From: Paenibacillus ottowii
GTDB lineage: Bacteria; Bacillota; Bacilli; Paenibacillales; Paenibacillaceae
Assembly (NCBI RefSeq): GCF_006874425.1
Contig: NZ_VIJZ01000007.1
Location: forward strand, 186,001 to 250,000
Direction: 5' to 3'
DNA: 64,000 nt
In this document: one piece after another, positions 43,016-50,449 of the stretch
How positions within the stretch are numbered: the first letter of the stretch is position 1
Layout: each line of letters opens with the position of its first letter
Translations under genes and position numbers: made by a program
Notes under the pieces: generated by a model
Seen by the model: only the letters and a program-made list of their open reading frames with translations
Database searches by the model: none
What the model was told of the DNA's origin: nothing

Positions 43016-43312
43016 TTATGAACCTTGCAAACTATCGACAATGACACCTCGATATCGCCCTCCGCGCAGTCGATGCTTTAGGGCCGTTTGATAGGCTGGG
43101 CTAAAGTACCAAGCTTGTGCTTCCTCAAAAGTAGGGAACTCCAGAATCGCCAGCCCTTCAATATCGGGTCCTTCGAGGACCTGATACGCTCCATACATTG
43201 CTAGGGGTTTGGCGGAATGTCCCGCCAAACCTGTCGGTGCCAGCTCAGAATAGAGTTGGAGTTCAGTTTGATCGATACTCTGTTCACGTATAAAAACAAC
43301 ATAAGCGGGCAT
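43016..43312 (-). CDS. DUF1330 domain protein
   Basis: 98-residue ferredoxin-like protein of the DUF1330 family: PAYVVFIREQSIDQTELQLY, PDIEGLAILEFPTFEEAQAW and WYFSPAYQTALKHRL are diagnostic. Function is unknown. ATG 43312 has AAAGGGG at a spacing of 8. Alternative starts at 43318 and 43357 are poorly spaced. It is transcribed ahead of the SDR gene. Confidence 0.85.
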   Translation of the reverse strand: MPAYVVFIREQSIDQTELQLYSELAPTGLAGHSAKPLAMYGAYQVLEGPDIEGLAILEFPTFEEAQAWYFSPAYQTALKHRLRGGRYRGVIVDSLQGS

Positions 43313-43573
43313 ATACATATCCCCTTTCTTATTTGAAAATTTTATTGTTCGTGTCATCCCTATCCATAATCAACACCTCGTTATTGCGAGCGAAAGTAAT
43401 TTAAACCTCCTATGCCGAGTATGTTGTGAGCGATCATTTCAAACTCATCATAGCAGTGATAATATGACTACAGGGTGTCATATTATAGAGGACAATTTAG
43501 ATTTCTATAGGAAATAGTGCCGTGATCAGACCTTTTTACAATCTTTTATAAAAAATTAAAAAACACTTTCTAC

Positions 43574-43602
43574 TTGCCATGTAAAAAGGAATAAACTATA
43601 CT
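43574..43602 (+). promoter_or_regulatory. Promoter of the quinone reductase gene
   Basis: -35 TTGCCA (43574-43579) and -10 TATACT (43597-43602) with a 17-nt spacer. The 5' leader would be about 190 nt. Confidence 0.65.
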
Positions 43603-43617
43603 GAGATCAATCAATTT

Positions 43618-43633
43618 GTGATTGATCAATCAC
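43618..43633. promoter_or_regulatory. Operator 1, perfect 16-bp palindrome
   Basis: GTGATTGATCAATCAC, a perfect palindrome, begins 15 nt after the -10 box, where a repressor would block initiation or early elongation. A second copy is at 43753-43768. Confidence 0.65.
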
Positions 43634-43752
43634 TAACCAATAAACCGAGTGTAATATTCATAAGCAGGATACCGCTCAAGTTTACTCAGGACGTATCTTA
43701 ATTGGAACTATTAATTTAGCATATTCAGTTCATTGAAGGAATACACAGTTTT

Positions 43753-43768
43753 GTAATTGATCAATCAC
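43753..43768. promoter_or_regulatory. Operator 2, near-identical palindrome
   Basis: GTAATTGATCAATCAC differs from operator 1 at one position and lies 32 nt before the start codon. The 135-bp spacing (about 13 helical turns) would allow looping between the two. Confidence 0.6.
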
Positions 43769-43799
43769 TCACTTTGTTAGCAAATGGAGGAGAGAAAGA

Positions 43800-44366
43800 A
43801 TGAAACATCTTATTATTTACGCACATCCGTCTGGGGAAAGCTTTAATCATGCAATATTGACTACAGCAGTAAAGGGGCTAAAGCAAAAAGGACATGATGT
43901 AGTCGTTCGCGATCTATATGATATCGGCTTTCAACCTGTACTCAGCAGTAGCGAGATCATTGGAGGAATTGGAGAAGATATTGTGCGGGAACAGAGGTTC
44001 TTGCAATGGGCGGACGTGATCACCTTTATTTATCCGATTTGGTGGACGGGAATGCCAGCTATATTGAAGGGGTATATTGACCGCGTCTTCTCCTACGGAT
44101 TTGCTTACAAATATGTAAACGGGGTGCAGATGGGACTGCTCAAGGGGAAGAAAGCTATTATCCTCAACACCCAAGGAAAATCACATGCGGAATATGCCAG
44201 CAACGGCATGGATCAAGCACTTCGCTTGACGTCCGACAAAGGCATATTTGAATATTGCGGACTTGATGTTATGTACCATCTATTTTTCGAGTCGGTACCT
44301 CAATCTGATGAACATACGCGTAAAGAATGGCTTTATCAGATTGCAGACATGGCCAGCAAGGCCTGA
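43800..44366 (+). CDS. NAD(P)H dehydrogenase (quinone), flavodoxin-like fold
   Basis: 188-residue FMN/FAD oxidoreductase of the NQO1/YwrO/KefF group: [17 protein letters not shown] at the N-terminus, [24 protein letters not shown] (read in two parts) for the flavin site, and [12 protein letters not shown]. It performs two-electron reduction of quinones or electrophiles. GGAGGAGAG precedes the ATG. Two palindromic operators upstream imply repression by a dimeric regulator encoded elsewhere. No regulator gene is adjacent. Confidence 0.9.
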
Positions 44367-44428
44367 TGGAAATATGTTTTAGAAAATTTCCGTAAGGTGG
44401 AACAACAATAGCCAATGACCCGTTCAAA

Positions 44429-44458
44429 AGACAGCGCCTTGATCTGCGGGCGCTGTCT
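44429..44458. terminator. Terminator between quinone reductase and repeat-protein genes
   Basis: An AGACAGCGC/GCGCTGTCT stem with an inner 12-nt loop. The minus-strand side has TTTT, so it mainly serves the repeat-protein gene. Confidence 0.65.
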
Positions 44459-44477
44459 CTCTGGTCGGTTCTGATAT

Positions 44478-45086
44478 TTATTTTTTCCGATTTTTACGAT
44501 TAGCGCTACGGGTTCCACCGGAAGGCCACTGAGAGCTACCGCCTTGCCCATCGCTTTGCCCATGAGAAGGCCACTGAGAGCTACCGCCCTGACCACCGCT
44601 TTGCCCATGAGAAGGCCACTGAGAGCTACCGCCCTGACCGCTGCTTTGCCCATGAGGATACCACTGAGAGCTACCGCCCTGCCCGCCGCTTTGTCCATGA
44701 GGATACCACTGGGAGCCACCGCCCTGCCCGCCGCTTTGTCCATGAGGATACCACTGAGAGCCACCGCCCTGCCCGCCGCCTTGGCCATGAGGATGCCAAT
44801 GCGAGCTACCGCCCTGACCACCACTTTGACCTCCAATAGAAGGCATACTTGGATAAGGACCTTGAGCCTGACTGATTTGAGTTACATCAATATAAGACTG
44901 TGTGCCGTTAGGATATAGCACTAACATTGATTTATTAGCGGGATCTACGCTTTTTACAAAAGCCACAATCTGTTGGCCGTTAACAGTGAAAATTCCCCAT
45001 AAATTAACAAAATTGCTCACTTCATTCGTAGTTGCGAAATGTTGTTGTGGCGATCCAACCGAACGACTAGAAGAACGTTTAGACAA
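44478..45086 (-). CDS. Gly/Gln/Ser/Trp-rich repeat protein, putative spore surface protein
   Basis: 202 residues in two parts. Residues 27-75 form a small beta-rich domain ([34 protein letters not shown]). Residues 86-190 are seven exact 15-residue repeats of the form [14 protein letters not shown]. The tail is basic ([10 protein letters not shown]). There is no signal peptide. Start is TTG 45086 with AAAGGAG upstream. Such low-complexity Gly/Gln/Trp repeats with aromatic anchors occur in spore coat and exosporium proteins, but the function is inferred. The array could vary in length between strains. Confidence 0.75.
44517..44831. repeat. 45-bp tandem repeat, seven units, inside a coding region
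   Basis: Seven head-to-tail 45-bp units encode the 15-residue repeats of the minus-strand gene. Units differ mainly at the codons after Trp (YPH, PSH or HPH) and at one Ser/Gly position, which suggests recent expansion by recombination. Confidence 0.9.
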
Positions 45087-45168
45087 GGTGTGTATCTCTC
45101 CTTTAGATTGAATTTTGTGACATCATATGTGCAAACGTACTCGTTGGAATGGGCAAATGTTCCTTTAG

Positions 45169-45270
45169 GATGATATTCTTTCTGGAACTATCACCACGAA
45201 GCTTTATGCTGTCAACAAAATAGGCGGCGATGTCCACGGAGTTAAGGTAGAGATGACATTCATTTTATAG
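45169..45270 (+). pseudogene. 3' coding remnant of an unidentified gene
   Basis: A 33-codon plus-strand segment without a start reads KLYAVNKIGGDVHGVKVEM near its end and stops at TAG. AGGAGG follows immediately, with a TTG mini-frame of six codons. This looks like the 3' end of a lost gene. The family is not recognised. The rest of 45087-45383 is AT-rich and holds the promoter region of the XRE gene. Confidence 0.3.
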
Positions 45271-45383
45271 GAGGAATCAATTGATTAACAACTTTATGTA
45301 AAAACAATTTGACATTTTGAAATGATAAATTATAATTAATAACGTAAAATGTTTTTTACATTATTGGGGTTAAGGTGGAGCCA

Positions 45384-45587
45384 TTGAAAAATAACATTAG
45401 AAATGTGCGAAAGAGTATGAAACTCTCACAAGAAGGGCTTGCCAACAAATGTGGCGTTACAAGACAAACCATAAACGCCATCGAAAATAATAAATATGAT
45501 CCTACCTTAGCGTTGGCATTCAAGTTATCGATACATCTGAATACACAAATTGATAAATTATTTTTCTATGAGGAGGACATGGAATGA
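45384..45587 (+). CDS. XRE (Cro/CI) family small regulator
   Basis: 67-residue HTH protein (NVRKSMKLSQEGLANKCGVT then RQTINAIENNKYDPTLAL), of the compact YozG-like class. TTG 45384 is chosen because AAGGTGGAG directly precedes it and MKNNIRNVRK is the usual N-terminus of this family. The in-frame GTG at 45375 lies inside the ribosome site. It is coupled by a 4-nt overlap to a small membrane protein gene, a frequent pairing in Bacillales. Confidence 0.88.
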   Translation: MKNNIRNVRKSMKLSQEGLANKCGVTRQTINAIENNKYDPTLALAFKLSIHLNTQIDKLFFYEEDME

Positions 45588-45796
45588 AATTACGAAAAGC
45601 TGACGAAATGGAAAAGTACCAAAGCGACCAATCTGCTAAATTTGGATTTGTTTTTTATACGGTTGCACTGCTGAGTTGGTCATTATATGATTTTTTTACC
45701 GAGGATGATTCCGGATGGCAAATGCCCATTTTACTCATAGGGTGTGCCGTTTATTTTTGGACAAGGGTGGTTTATTACAGAAAAATGAATAAATAA
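45584..45796 (+). CDS. Small two-helix membrane protein paired with the XRE regulator
   Basis: 70 residues with two predicted TM helices (FGFVFYTVALLSWSLYDFF and MPILLIGCAVYFWTRVVYY) joined by an acidic loop (TEDDSG). Start overlaps the XRE stop (ATGA). No function is known. The coupled XRE plus small membrane protein layout suggests it may control the regulator or sense a membrane signal. Confidence 0.75.
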   Translation: MKLRKADEMEKYQSDQSAKFGFVFYTVALLSWSLYDFFTEDDSGWQMPILLIGCAVYFWTRVVYYRKMNK

Positions 45797-45800
45797 ACGA

Positions 45801-45830
45801 AATGACCTTCTCTAAATAGAAAAGGTCGTT
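45801..45830. terminator. Weak terminator-like hairpin after the XRE operon
   Basis: An AATGACCTT/AAGGTCGTT stem with an extended loop is followed by CCCTTTAATT. The T run is poor. Confidence 0.45.
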
Positions 45831-45839
45831 CCCTTTAAT

Positions 45840-45965
45840 TTACGTATTACTATTAATTGGCATTGTCTTCTTGAATAAGACATAAATCGCTTGCAAATCA
45901 TCCAGTAGTTCTCTGTACCTAGTGTGGGATTTTCGTATATGTGTTTCCTGTTTTTTGTCGGTTAG
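45840..45965 (-). pseudogene. Possible coding remnant, minus strand
   Basis: A 41-codon open segment without a start, ending at TAA, reads with protein-like composition (RYRELLDDLQAIYVLFKKT). It is bounded upstream by an in-frame TAG. It could be the tail of a gene once ahead of it. The family is not recognised. The remaining sequence up to 46049 is featureless. Confidence 0.25.
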
Positions 45966-46049
45966 CTATGATGCTGCGTATCACGGTTCAAAATTAGCTG
46001 TACATGATGAAATCTCTGATGTATACCTATGTAGGGTAGCAAGCTGTAG

Positions 46050-46514
46050 TTATAGCATTTTTTTGAGCTGGGATATACGGGCTTGGGAAACCTCAAGTAT
46101 TTTGGCATATTCGTGTTGTGCTGCATTGGGTTGCTTTTGCATTAATTCTTTTAGACTTTCAATCATCTGCTTTGTCGATCGCCGTAGACGTTTGGACTCT
46201 TTGAGCGGCCGTTGTCCATTGGCTAAAGCTGATTTAGCCGGTCTCTGAATAGGGCTAAAATTTACCCCCTTCTTTAAACTTTCAATACATTCTTTACAAA
46301 TAAAACTGTCTCTAAAATAAGTCAATTGTTCTGCTGAACCACACATTTTACACGTCACCCCGGTATATTTTCGAAAGGCGAGAATACCAGTTTCCTCATC
46401 TGCGAAAATCTCAACGGGATCACCTACATTAAAATCCATGGAAATTCGCATTTCTTTGGGAATGACGATACGGCCTAACGCATCTAGGGGACGTGTCATA
46501 CCTGTACTTTTCAA
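46050..46514 (-). CDS. AbrB-family regulator with zinc ribbon and C-terminal HTH
   Basis: 154 residues in three parts. Residues 1-48 are an AbrB/SpoVT swapped-hairpin DNA-binding domain (STGMTRPLDALGRIVIPKEM). Residues 55-76 carry a CxxC-x14-CxxC zinc ribbon (C55, C58, C73, C76). After a basic linker, residues 133-153 form a helix-turn-helix-like end (HEYAKILEVSQARISQLKKM). AbrB plus ribbon is common in Paenibacillus, whereas the third part is less usual. Start is TTG 46514 with AAAGGAGG 7 nt upstream. It probably governs growth-phase or sporulation genes. Confidence 0.85.
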   Translation of the reverse strand: MKSTGMTRPLDALGRIVIPKEMRISMDFNVGDPVEIFADEETGILAFRKYTGVTCKMCGSAEQLTYFRDSFICKECIESLKKGVNFSPIQRPAKSALANGQRPLKESKRLRRSTKQMIESLKELMQKQPNAAQHEYAKILEVSQARISQLKKML

Positions 46515-46764
46515 AGTAAAACCTCCTTTTTTTATATCCTTATAATACTAAATAATTATGATAAAAAAGAATAGGCTTAGAGGAGCAATCGCATATATTA
46601 AGTAAGCTGTTGAAAAGTATACAAGTAATTCCCAAAATATGTTTTACTTTTGACAGAAAGATGTTGGGTGAATTCAGGTTATTACTGATATATATTCAAA
46701 AAAATGTATTTTGGTTGGTAAAGGGCATTTTTAGTAATATAGGTCAAGGAGCTGTGAATTACAT

Positions 46765-47679
46765 ATGAGAATATTTCAGTTTTGGAAGAAGAATAAAAAA
46801 GCTAGGAAGGCGATCGATTTGGATACTGCAATTCCTGCAGCCATTATAAAGGTTGGCGGATTAGTAGATCAGCGAGAGCAATTTACCATCGAGGCGAAAA
46901 ATTCTGCAGCTATGCTGGGAGAAGAGGCATTGCCTTTATTCCCACGTTATTTTTTTGGGACTGAGTTGCAGAAGCCGGAGAGTTTGGCTGGAAAGTATGA
47001 AGATTTGGGTGACTGGCTGCATATTCAACAGGATGCGATTTTTGAGATTATCTACTATTACAGGGAAAAGGCGATTCCCATGCTGTATGAGGTAGCATTT
47101 GGGGTTTACGATTGGACGCAGTATAAGGCAGTCCGGATACTAACTCGGTTAGCACGTGAAGGTCTTCAGACCGACCAGATTGTGGACGATATTATCAGCC
47201 ATGTCGACGATTTTCGTTATGAGGCACAGATGCCCACCTTCTATTTTCTGTCCGGACTGACGGGGAATAAGAAAGTTGCCTCGCTGCTGCAAAGACACTT
47301 CCTTGAGAATCTGGAATATGATCCGATTGATGCCTTTGATATTTTTGAGCATTTGTACCGTTGCTCGCCTGATGTTGCCATGGGACATGCCGATTTTCTC
47401 AAAGCAGTTGCACGTGGGGAAGGCCTAGAAGGACGCTCTCCGTTGCTGGATGGAGCGATAGGAACTACCGATGAGAACGATAAGCAAGAATACCATTGGC
47501 CTGATGATGAACCTGTCGAAGAGCACCACCAATTAAGAGCGGCAATATTTTATTACCAATTGAATCCTCAGGATGAGGAGGTCAATCGGCTGTTGGACCA
47601 ATGGGAAGTAAGTCATCCGGAGGAGAAGGTTAGGAGTTGTATTAGAAAATTGCGGGCGGAAGAACAGGAAGAGAGCTAG
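46765..47679 (+). CDS. Hypothetical alpha-helical protein
   Basis: 304-residue soluble protein, probably all helical, with repeating helices of about 35-40 residues from residue 70 to 220 (LHIQQDAIFEIIYYYREKAI, WTQYKAVRILTRLAREG). The pattern recalls HEAT/ARM-like solenoids but I do not recognise a family. The N-terminus is basic (FWKKNKKARK) and the C-terminus acidic. GGTCAAGGAGC precedes the ATG. The MerR gene follows at 76 nt. Function is unknown. Confidence 0.7.
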   Translation: MRIFQFWKKNKKARKAIDLDTAIPAAIIKVGGLVDQREQFTIEAKNSAAMLGEEALPLFPRYFFGTELQKPESLAGKYEDLGDWLHIQQDAIFEIIYYYREKAIPMLYEVAFGVYDWTQYKAVRILTRLAREGLQTDQIVDDIISHVDDFRYEAQMPTFYFLSGLTGNKKVASLLQRHFLENLEYDPIDAFDIFEHLYRCSPDVAMGHADFLKAVARGEGLEGRSPLLDGAIGTTDENDKQEYHWPDDEPVEEHHQLRAAIFYYQLNPQDEEVNRLLDQWEVSHPEEKVRSCIRKLRAEEQEES

Positions 47680-47755
47680 CTGTTCACTTAGTGAATAGGG
47701 GATTGTTGTTAAAGCCGACTTGAAGCGAAAATAAAAGAACAGGAGTGGATCAACC

Positions 47756-48127
47756 ATGTACTCCATTAAAGAAGTTGAAAGCAGGAGCGGATTGCCCGCA
47801 TCTACCCTTCGTTATTATGAAAAAGAGGGCATTCTACCTGATGTCGGTCGAGATGAGGGTGGGAGAAGGGTATATACTGAGAAACAAATCGATTGGATCA
47901 GGTTCCTTATGGCTATGAAAGATACCGGAATGACCATTGAAGAAATTAAGGCATACCTGGAGTTGAATCTAAAAGGAGAAGCCACCATTCAAGAGAGAAG
48001 AGATTTCCTTGTTGCCCACAAAAAGAAAGTGGAGGAGCATATGGCGCAAACGCAGCACAATTTGGAGAAAATTATTCAAAAGATCGCTTTTTACGATCAT
48101 GTGGTCATGGGAAAAAGCTTCTCTTAG
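47756..48127 (+). CDS. MerR family transcriptional regulator
   Basis: 123-residue MerR protein: SIKEVESRSGLPASTLRYYE and EGILPDVGRDEGGRRVY form the winged helix, followed by a coiled dimerisation helix. No effector domain or cysteine pair is present. CAGGAG stands 9 nt before the ATG. The target gene is not evident from context. Confidence 0.9.
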   Translation: MYSIKEVESRSGLPASTLRYYEKEGILPDVGRDEGGRRVYTEKQIDWIRFLMAMKDTGMTIEEIKAYLELNLKGEATIQERRDFLVAHKKKVEEHMAQTQHNLEKIIQKIAFYDHVVMGKSFS

Positions 48128-48152
48128 TGGCCACATCTAAAGAAATAAATGA

Positions 48153-48193
48153 CGCCCCCAGCTTATCTGAAATACGCTGGAGGGCTTTTTTTG
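48153..48193 (+). terminator. Terminator after first MerR gene
   Basis: GCCCCCAGC pairs with GCTGGAGGGC around a 12-nt loop, followed by T7. Confidence 0.85.
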
Positions 48194-48309
48194 CATAGAT
48201 ATCTAAAGATACTTGTCGTAGGTCGCAAGTATGGAAAATCGTTGCCATTGGGCGGTTCACAACGTGCTTATAGGGTAAAAATGTAGTGCCAAGGTGGGGA
48301 GTGGGGGCG

Positions 48310-48340
48310 TTGACTCTCACGCTACGTAAGGCTGTAGACT
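48310..48340 (+). promoter_or_regulatory. MerR-type promoter with 19-bp spacer (autoregulated)
   Basis: -35 TTGACT (48310-48315) and -10 TAGACT (48335-48340) are separated by 19 nt, the elongated spacing typical of MerR-activated promoters. An imperfect dyad (CTCACG-CTA-CGTAAG) fills the spacer. It lies 26 nt upstream of a TipAL/Mta-like MerR gene, which is the expected self-activation layout. Confidence 0.8.
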
Positions 48341-48365
48341 GTGAAGGTAAGGGAGGTGAAGCGGA

Positions 48366-49130
48366 ATGGCTTATACGGTAAAGGAAGTGTCTAATCTGTC
48401 GGGAATCAGTGTTCGAACTCTGCATTATTATGATGAAATTGGATTGCTGAAGCCGCATCATATCGGAAACAATGGATATCGCTATTACGAACAGGAACAA
48501 TTGTTGAGGCTTCAGCAAATCATGGTGTACAGGGAACTGGATTTGCCTTTATCTGAAATTGGCAACGTACTGGAGCAAACCAAGGAAGAAAAGGCCGAGA
48601 TTTTGCAGGTACATCGAGCCAAGATTGAGGCCAAGGTCTTCCGCTTGCATACTCTCCTTCAGACCATCGACCAAACGGTGGCCCATTTGAAAGGAGAACA
48701 AATAATGGAACCAGGGCAAATGTATCAAGGGTTTAACCCGGAAAAACAGGAAACGTATGAACGTGAGCTGACAGAACGTTATGGTTCACAGGTCGCAGGG
48801 AAGATCCAGGAGAGCAAGACCGCTACGACGAACTGGAGCAAAGAGGATTACTTGGATTCGCAGGTAGAGGCAGATCAGATTCATCGGGAGCTGGCAGAAG
48901 CCATGAATAAAGGCTTGAAGCATAACAGTGCAGAAGTACAGGCGCTGATCCGTCGTCATCTTCAATGGGTAAGCCGTTTTTATACCCCAACGGCAGAAAT
49001 TTATAGTGGGTTAGGAGACTTGTATGTAGAACATGAGGATTTCAATAAAATGTATGAAGGCTATCACCCCGGGCTGGCGGAGTATTTGCGAGACGGCATG
49101 AAGGTGCTGGCCGAACGGGAGTTAAATTAG
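48366..49130 (+). CDS. MerR family regulator with TipAS ligand domain
   Basis: 254-residue TipAL/Mta/SkgA-like activator. The N-terminal MerR HTH (VKEVSNLSGISVRTLHYYDE) and coiled coil are followed from about residue 130 by a TipAS antibiotic-recognition domain (YERELTERYGSQVAGKIQES, WVSRFYTPTAEIYSGLGDLY, YHPGLAEYLRDGMK). Homologues sense thiopeptides or other drugs and activate efflux or their own synthesis. AGGGAGGTG precedes the ATG. Its own promoter has the 19-bp spacer. Confidence 0.93.
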   Translation: MAYTVKEVSNLSGISVRTLHYYDEIGLLKPHHIGNNGYRYYEQEQLLRLQQIMVYRELDLPLSEIGNVLEQTKEEKAEILQVHRAKIEAKVFRLHTLLQTIDQTVAHLKGEQIMEPGQMYQGFNPEKQETYERELTERYGSQVAGKIQESKTATTNWSKEDYLDSQVEADQIHRELAEAMNKGLKHNSAEVQALIRRHLQWVSRFYTPTAEIYSGLGDLYVEHEDFNKMYEGYHPGLAEYLRDGMKVLAERELN

Positions 49131-49162
49131 CATCAAGTGATAAAAAGGGCTATAAATAATAT

Positions 49163-49215
49163 AAAAAAAGGTGAACAACAAGCCAATTCAATGGCCTGCT
49201 GTTCCCCTTTTTTTG
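49163..49215. terminator. Bidirectional terminator
   Basis: A long imperfect stem (GGTGAACAACAAGCCA with TGGCCTGCTGTTCCCC) is flanked by A7 and T8 tracts between two convergent genes. Confidence 0.85.
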
Positions 49216-49226
49216 TGTAAAGCAGC

Positions 49227-49703
49227 TTACATGCCGCTTGGTGCTGTTCTCATGCCTTGCTGACTACTGCTTCCGAACTGATGCATGTTACTGCTGCCTG
49301 CGAAATGCTGTCCAGTTGTTCCCATATGTTGCGGATAACTGTGATTCATGTGGCTTCCTGCACCAAAGGTGGAGGGTTGCATACTGCGGGAAGCATAGTT
49401 ATCGCCAAATCCAGGCTGAGTCATTTGGCTGCTAGAGCGGATGGTGTTTTCCAACTGACTACACAGTTGAATAACTTGTTGATATTGCTGCATAGCTTTT
49501 TGGTGGTCCTGGATTGCAGTTTGGATCATTTGAGCCGCATTACGCTCACGTTGCATCAGGCTTTCAAGGCTGGATGCATTTTGTTGCTCTTGTTGCAGCA
49601 ACTGCTGATACATAGCGGTTCCTTGCTGTGTTTGTTGGACCAATTGCTGAATAATTTGTTCACATTGATGAATTTGTTGTTGTGGAGCCATGTTGTTGAA
49701 CAT
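49227..49703 (-). CDS. Gln-rich coiled-coil protein, putative spore coat component
   Basis: 158 residues. Residues 8-95 are a Gln-rich helical region (QQQIHQCEQIIQQLVQQTQQ) with coiled-coil spacing. Residues 95-158 are a Ser/Gly/His/Met-rich disordered tail (GAGSHMNHSYPQHMGTTGQ). There is no signal peptide. Such composition is frequent in Bacillales spore coat proteins, but no specific family is recognised. ATG 49703 has AAGGAG 11 nt upstream. MAPQQQ at 49691 is an alternative. Confidence 0.65.
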   Translation of the reverse strand: MFNNMAPQQQIHQCEQIIQQLVQQTQQGTAMYQQLLQQEQQNASSLESLMQRERNAAQMIQTAIQDHQKAMQQYQQVIQLCSQLENTIRSSSQMTQPGFGDNYASRSMQPSTFGAGSHMNHSYPQHMGTTGQHFAGSSNMHQFGSSSQQGMRTAPSGM

Positions 49704-49794
49704 TGATCATCAATCTCCTTCGCCGGATAGTTTAGGTTTTAGGACCCTCATATATTGTGGCGAAGGAAGAACATATATATGCACAATTTTATGT

Positions 49795-50274
49795 CTACAG
49801 ACTGGACACCAAAATAGACGTGAATTTCTCTAGGAATACACGATCCTCGTGATCAAAGCGGCCTTTTAACGGGCTGTCAATGTCCAGTACCCCAATCAAC
49901 TCATCGTTCTTGACCAGTGGGATAACAATTTCGCTATTGGAAGCAGCATCACAGGCGATATGTCCTGGGAATGCATGTACATCGTCTATGACAAGTATAC
50001 GCCGTTCAGCAGCTGCGGTGCCGCAGACGCCGCGTCCCAGTGGAATCCGTATGCAGGCAGGTAAACCCTGGAAGGGGCCGAGCACAAGCTCTGTGCCATC
50101 ATAAAGATAGAAACCGCTCCAGTTAATATCTGGGAGGAAATGACCCAGCAACGCAGAAGCGTTTGCTAAATTGGCAATCATGTTGGATTCATCATGAATA
50201 AGTGCCCGAAGTTGTCCGAGAACTGATTCGAATTGTTCTTGACGTGTACCTTCGTAAGGTATTGCTTGAAACAT
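49795..50274 (-). CDS. msrC: Free methionine-(R)-sulfoxide reductase, GAF type
   Basis: 159-residue GAF-domain enzyme reducing free methionine-R-sulfoxide. The three catalytic-region cysteines are all present: GLPACIRIPLGRGVCGTAAA gives two, and HIACDAASNSEIVIPL gives the third (about residues 83, 93 and 117). WSGFYLYDG and GVLDIDSP are other fRMsr hallmarks. It corresponds to Bacillus YtsP. It appears monocistronic with its own upstream region. Confidence 0.93.
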   Translation of the reverse strand: MFQAIPYEGTRQEQFESVLGQLRALIHDESNMIANLANASALLGHFLPDINWSGFYLYDGTELVLGPFQGLPACIRIPLGRGVCGTAAAERRILVIDDVHAFPGHIACDAASNSEIVIPLVKNDELIGVLDIDSPLKGRFDHEDRVFLEKFTSILVSSL

Positions 50275-50449
50275 GTAGAGTCCACGCTCCTAACATTAAT
50301 TTTCCACAAATCTCATTTACCATCGGTTAATTAATTTAAGATATAACGATTGCATACATTAGTCAACTGGAAAATCCTCTGTAACCTTTTGCTAGTCTCC
50401 GTAATCTAATCTCTGTACAGAATAATTTTGGGAAAAGGGGTAGATTATT

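Noticed and set aside
44544..44918. Plus-strand frame with repeated [15 protein letters not shown] units, and a minus-strand frame at 44336-44836 with [16 protein letters not shown] units
   Set aside because: Both are shadows of the 45-bp repeat in alternative frames. They lack ribosome sites and sensible domains, whereas the TTG-started minus-strand gene has both.
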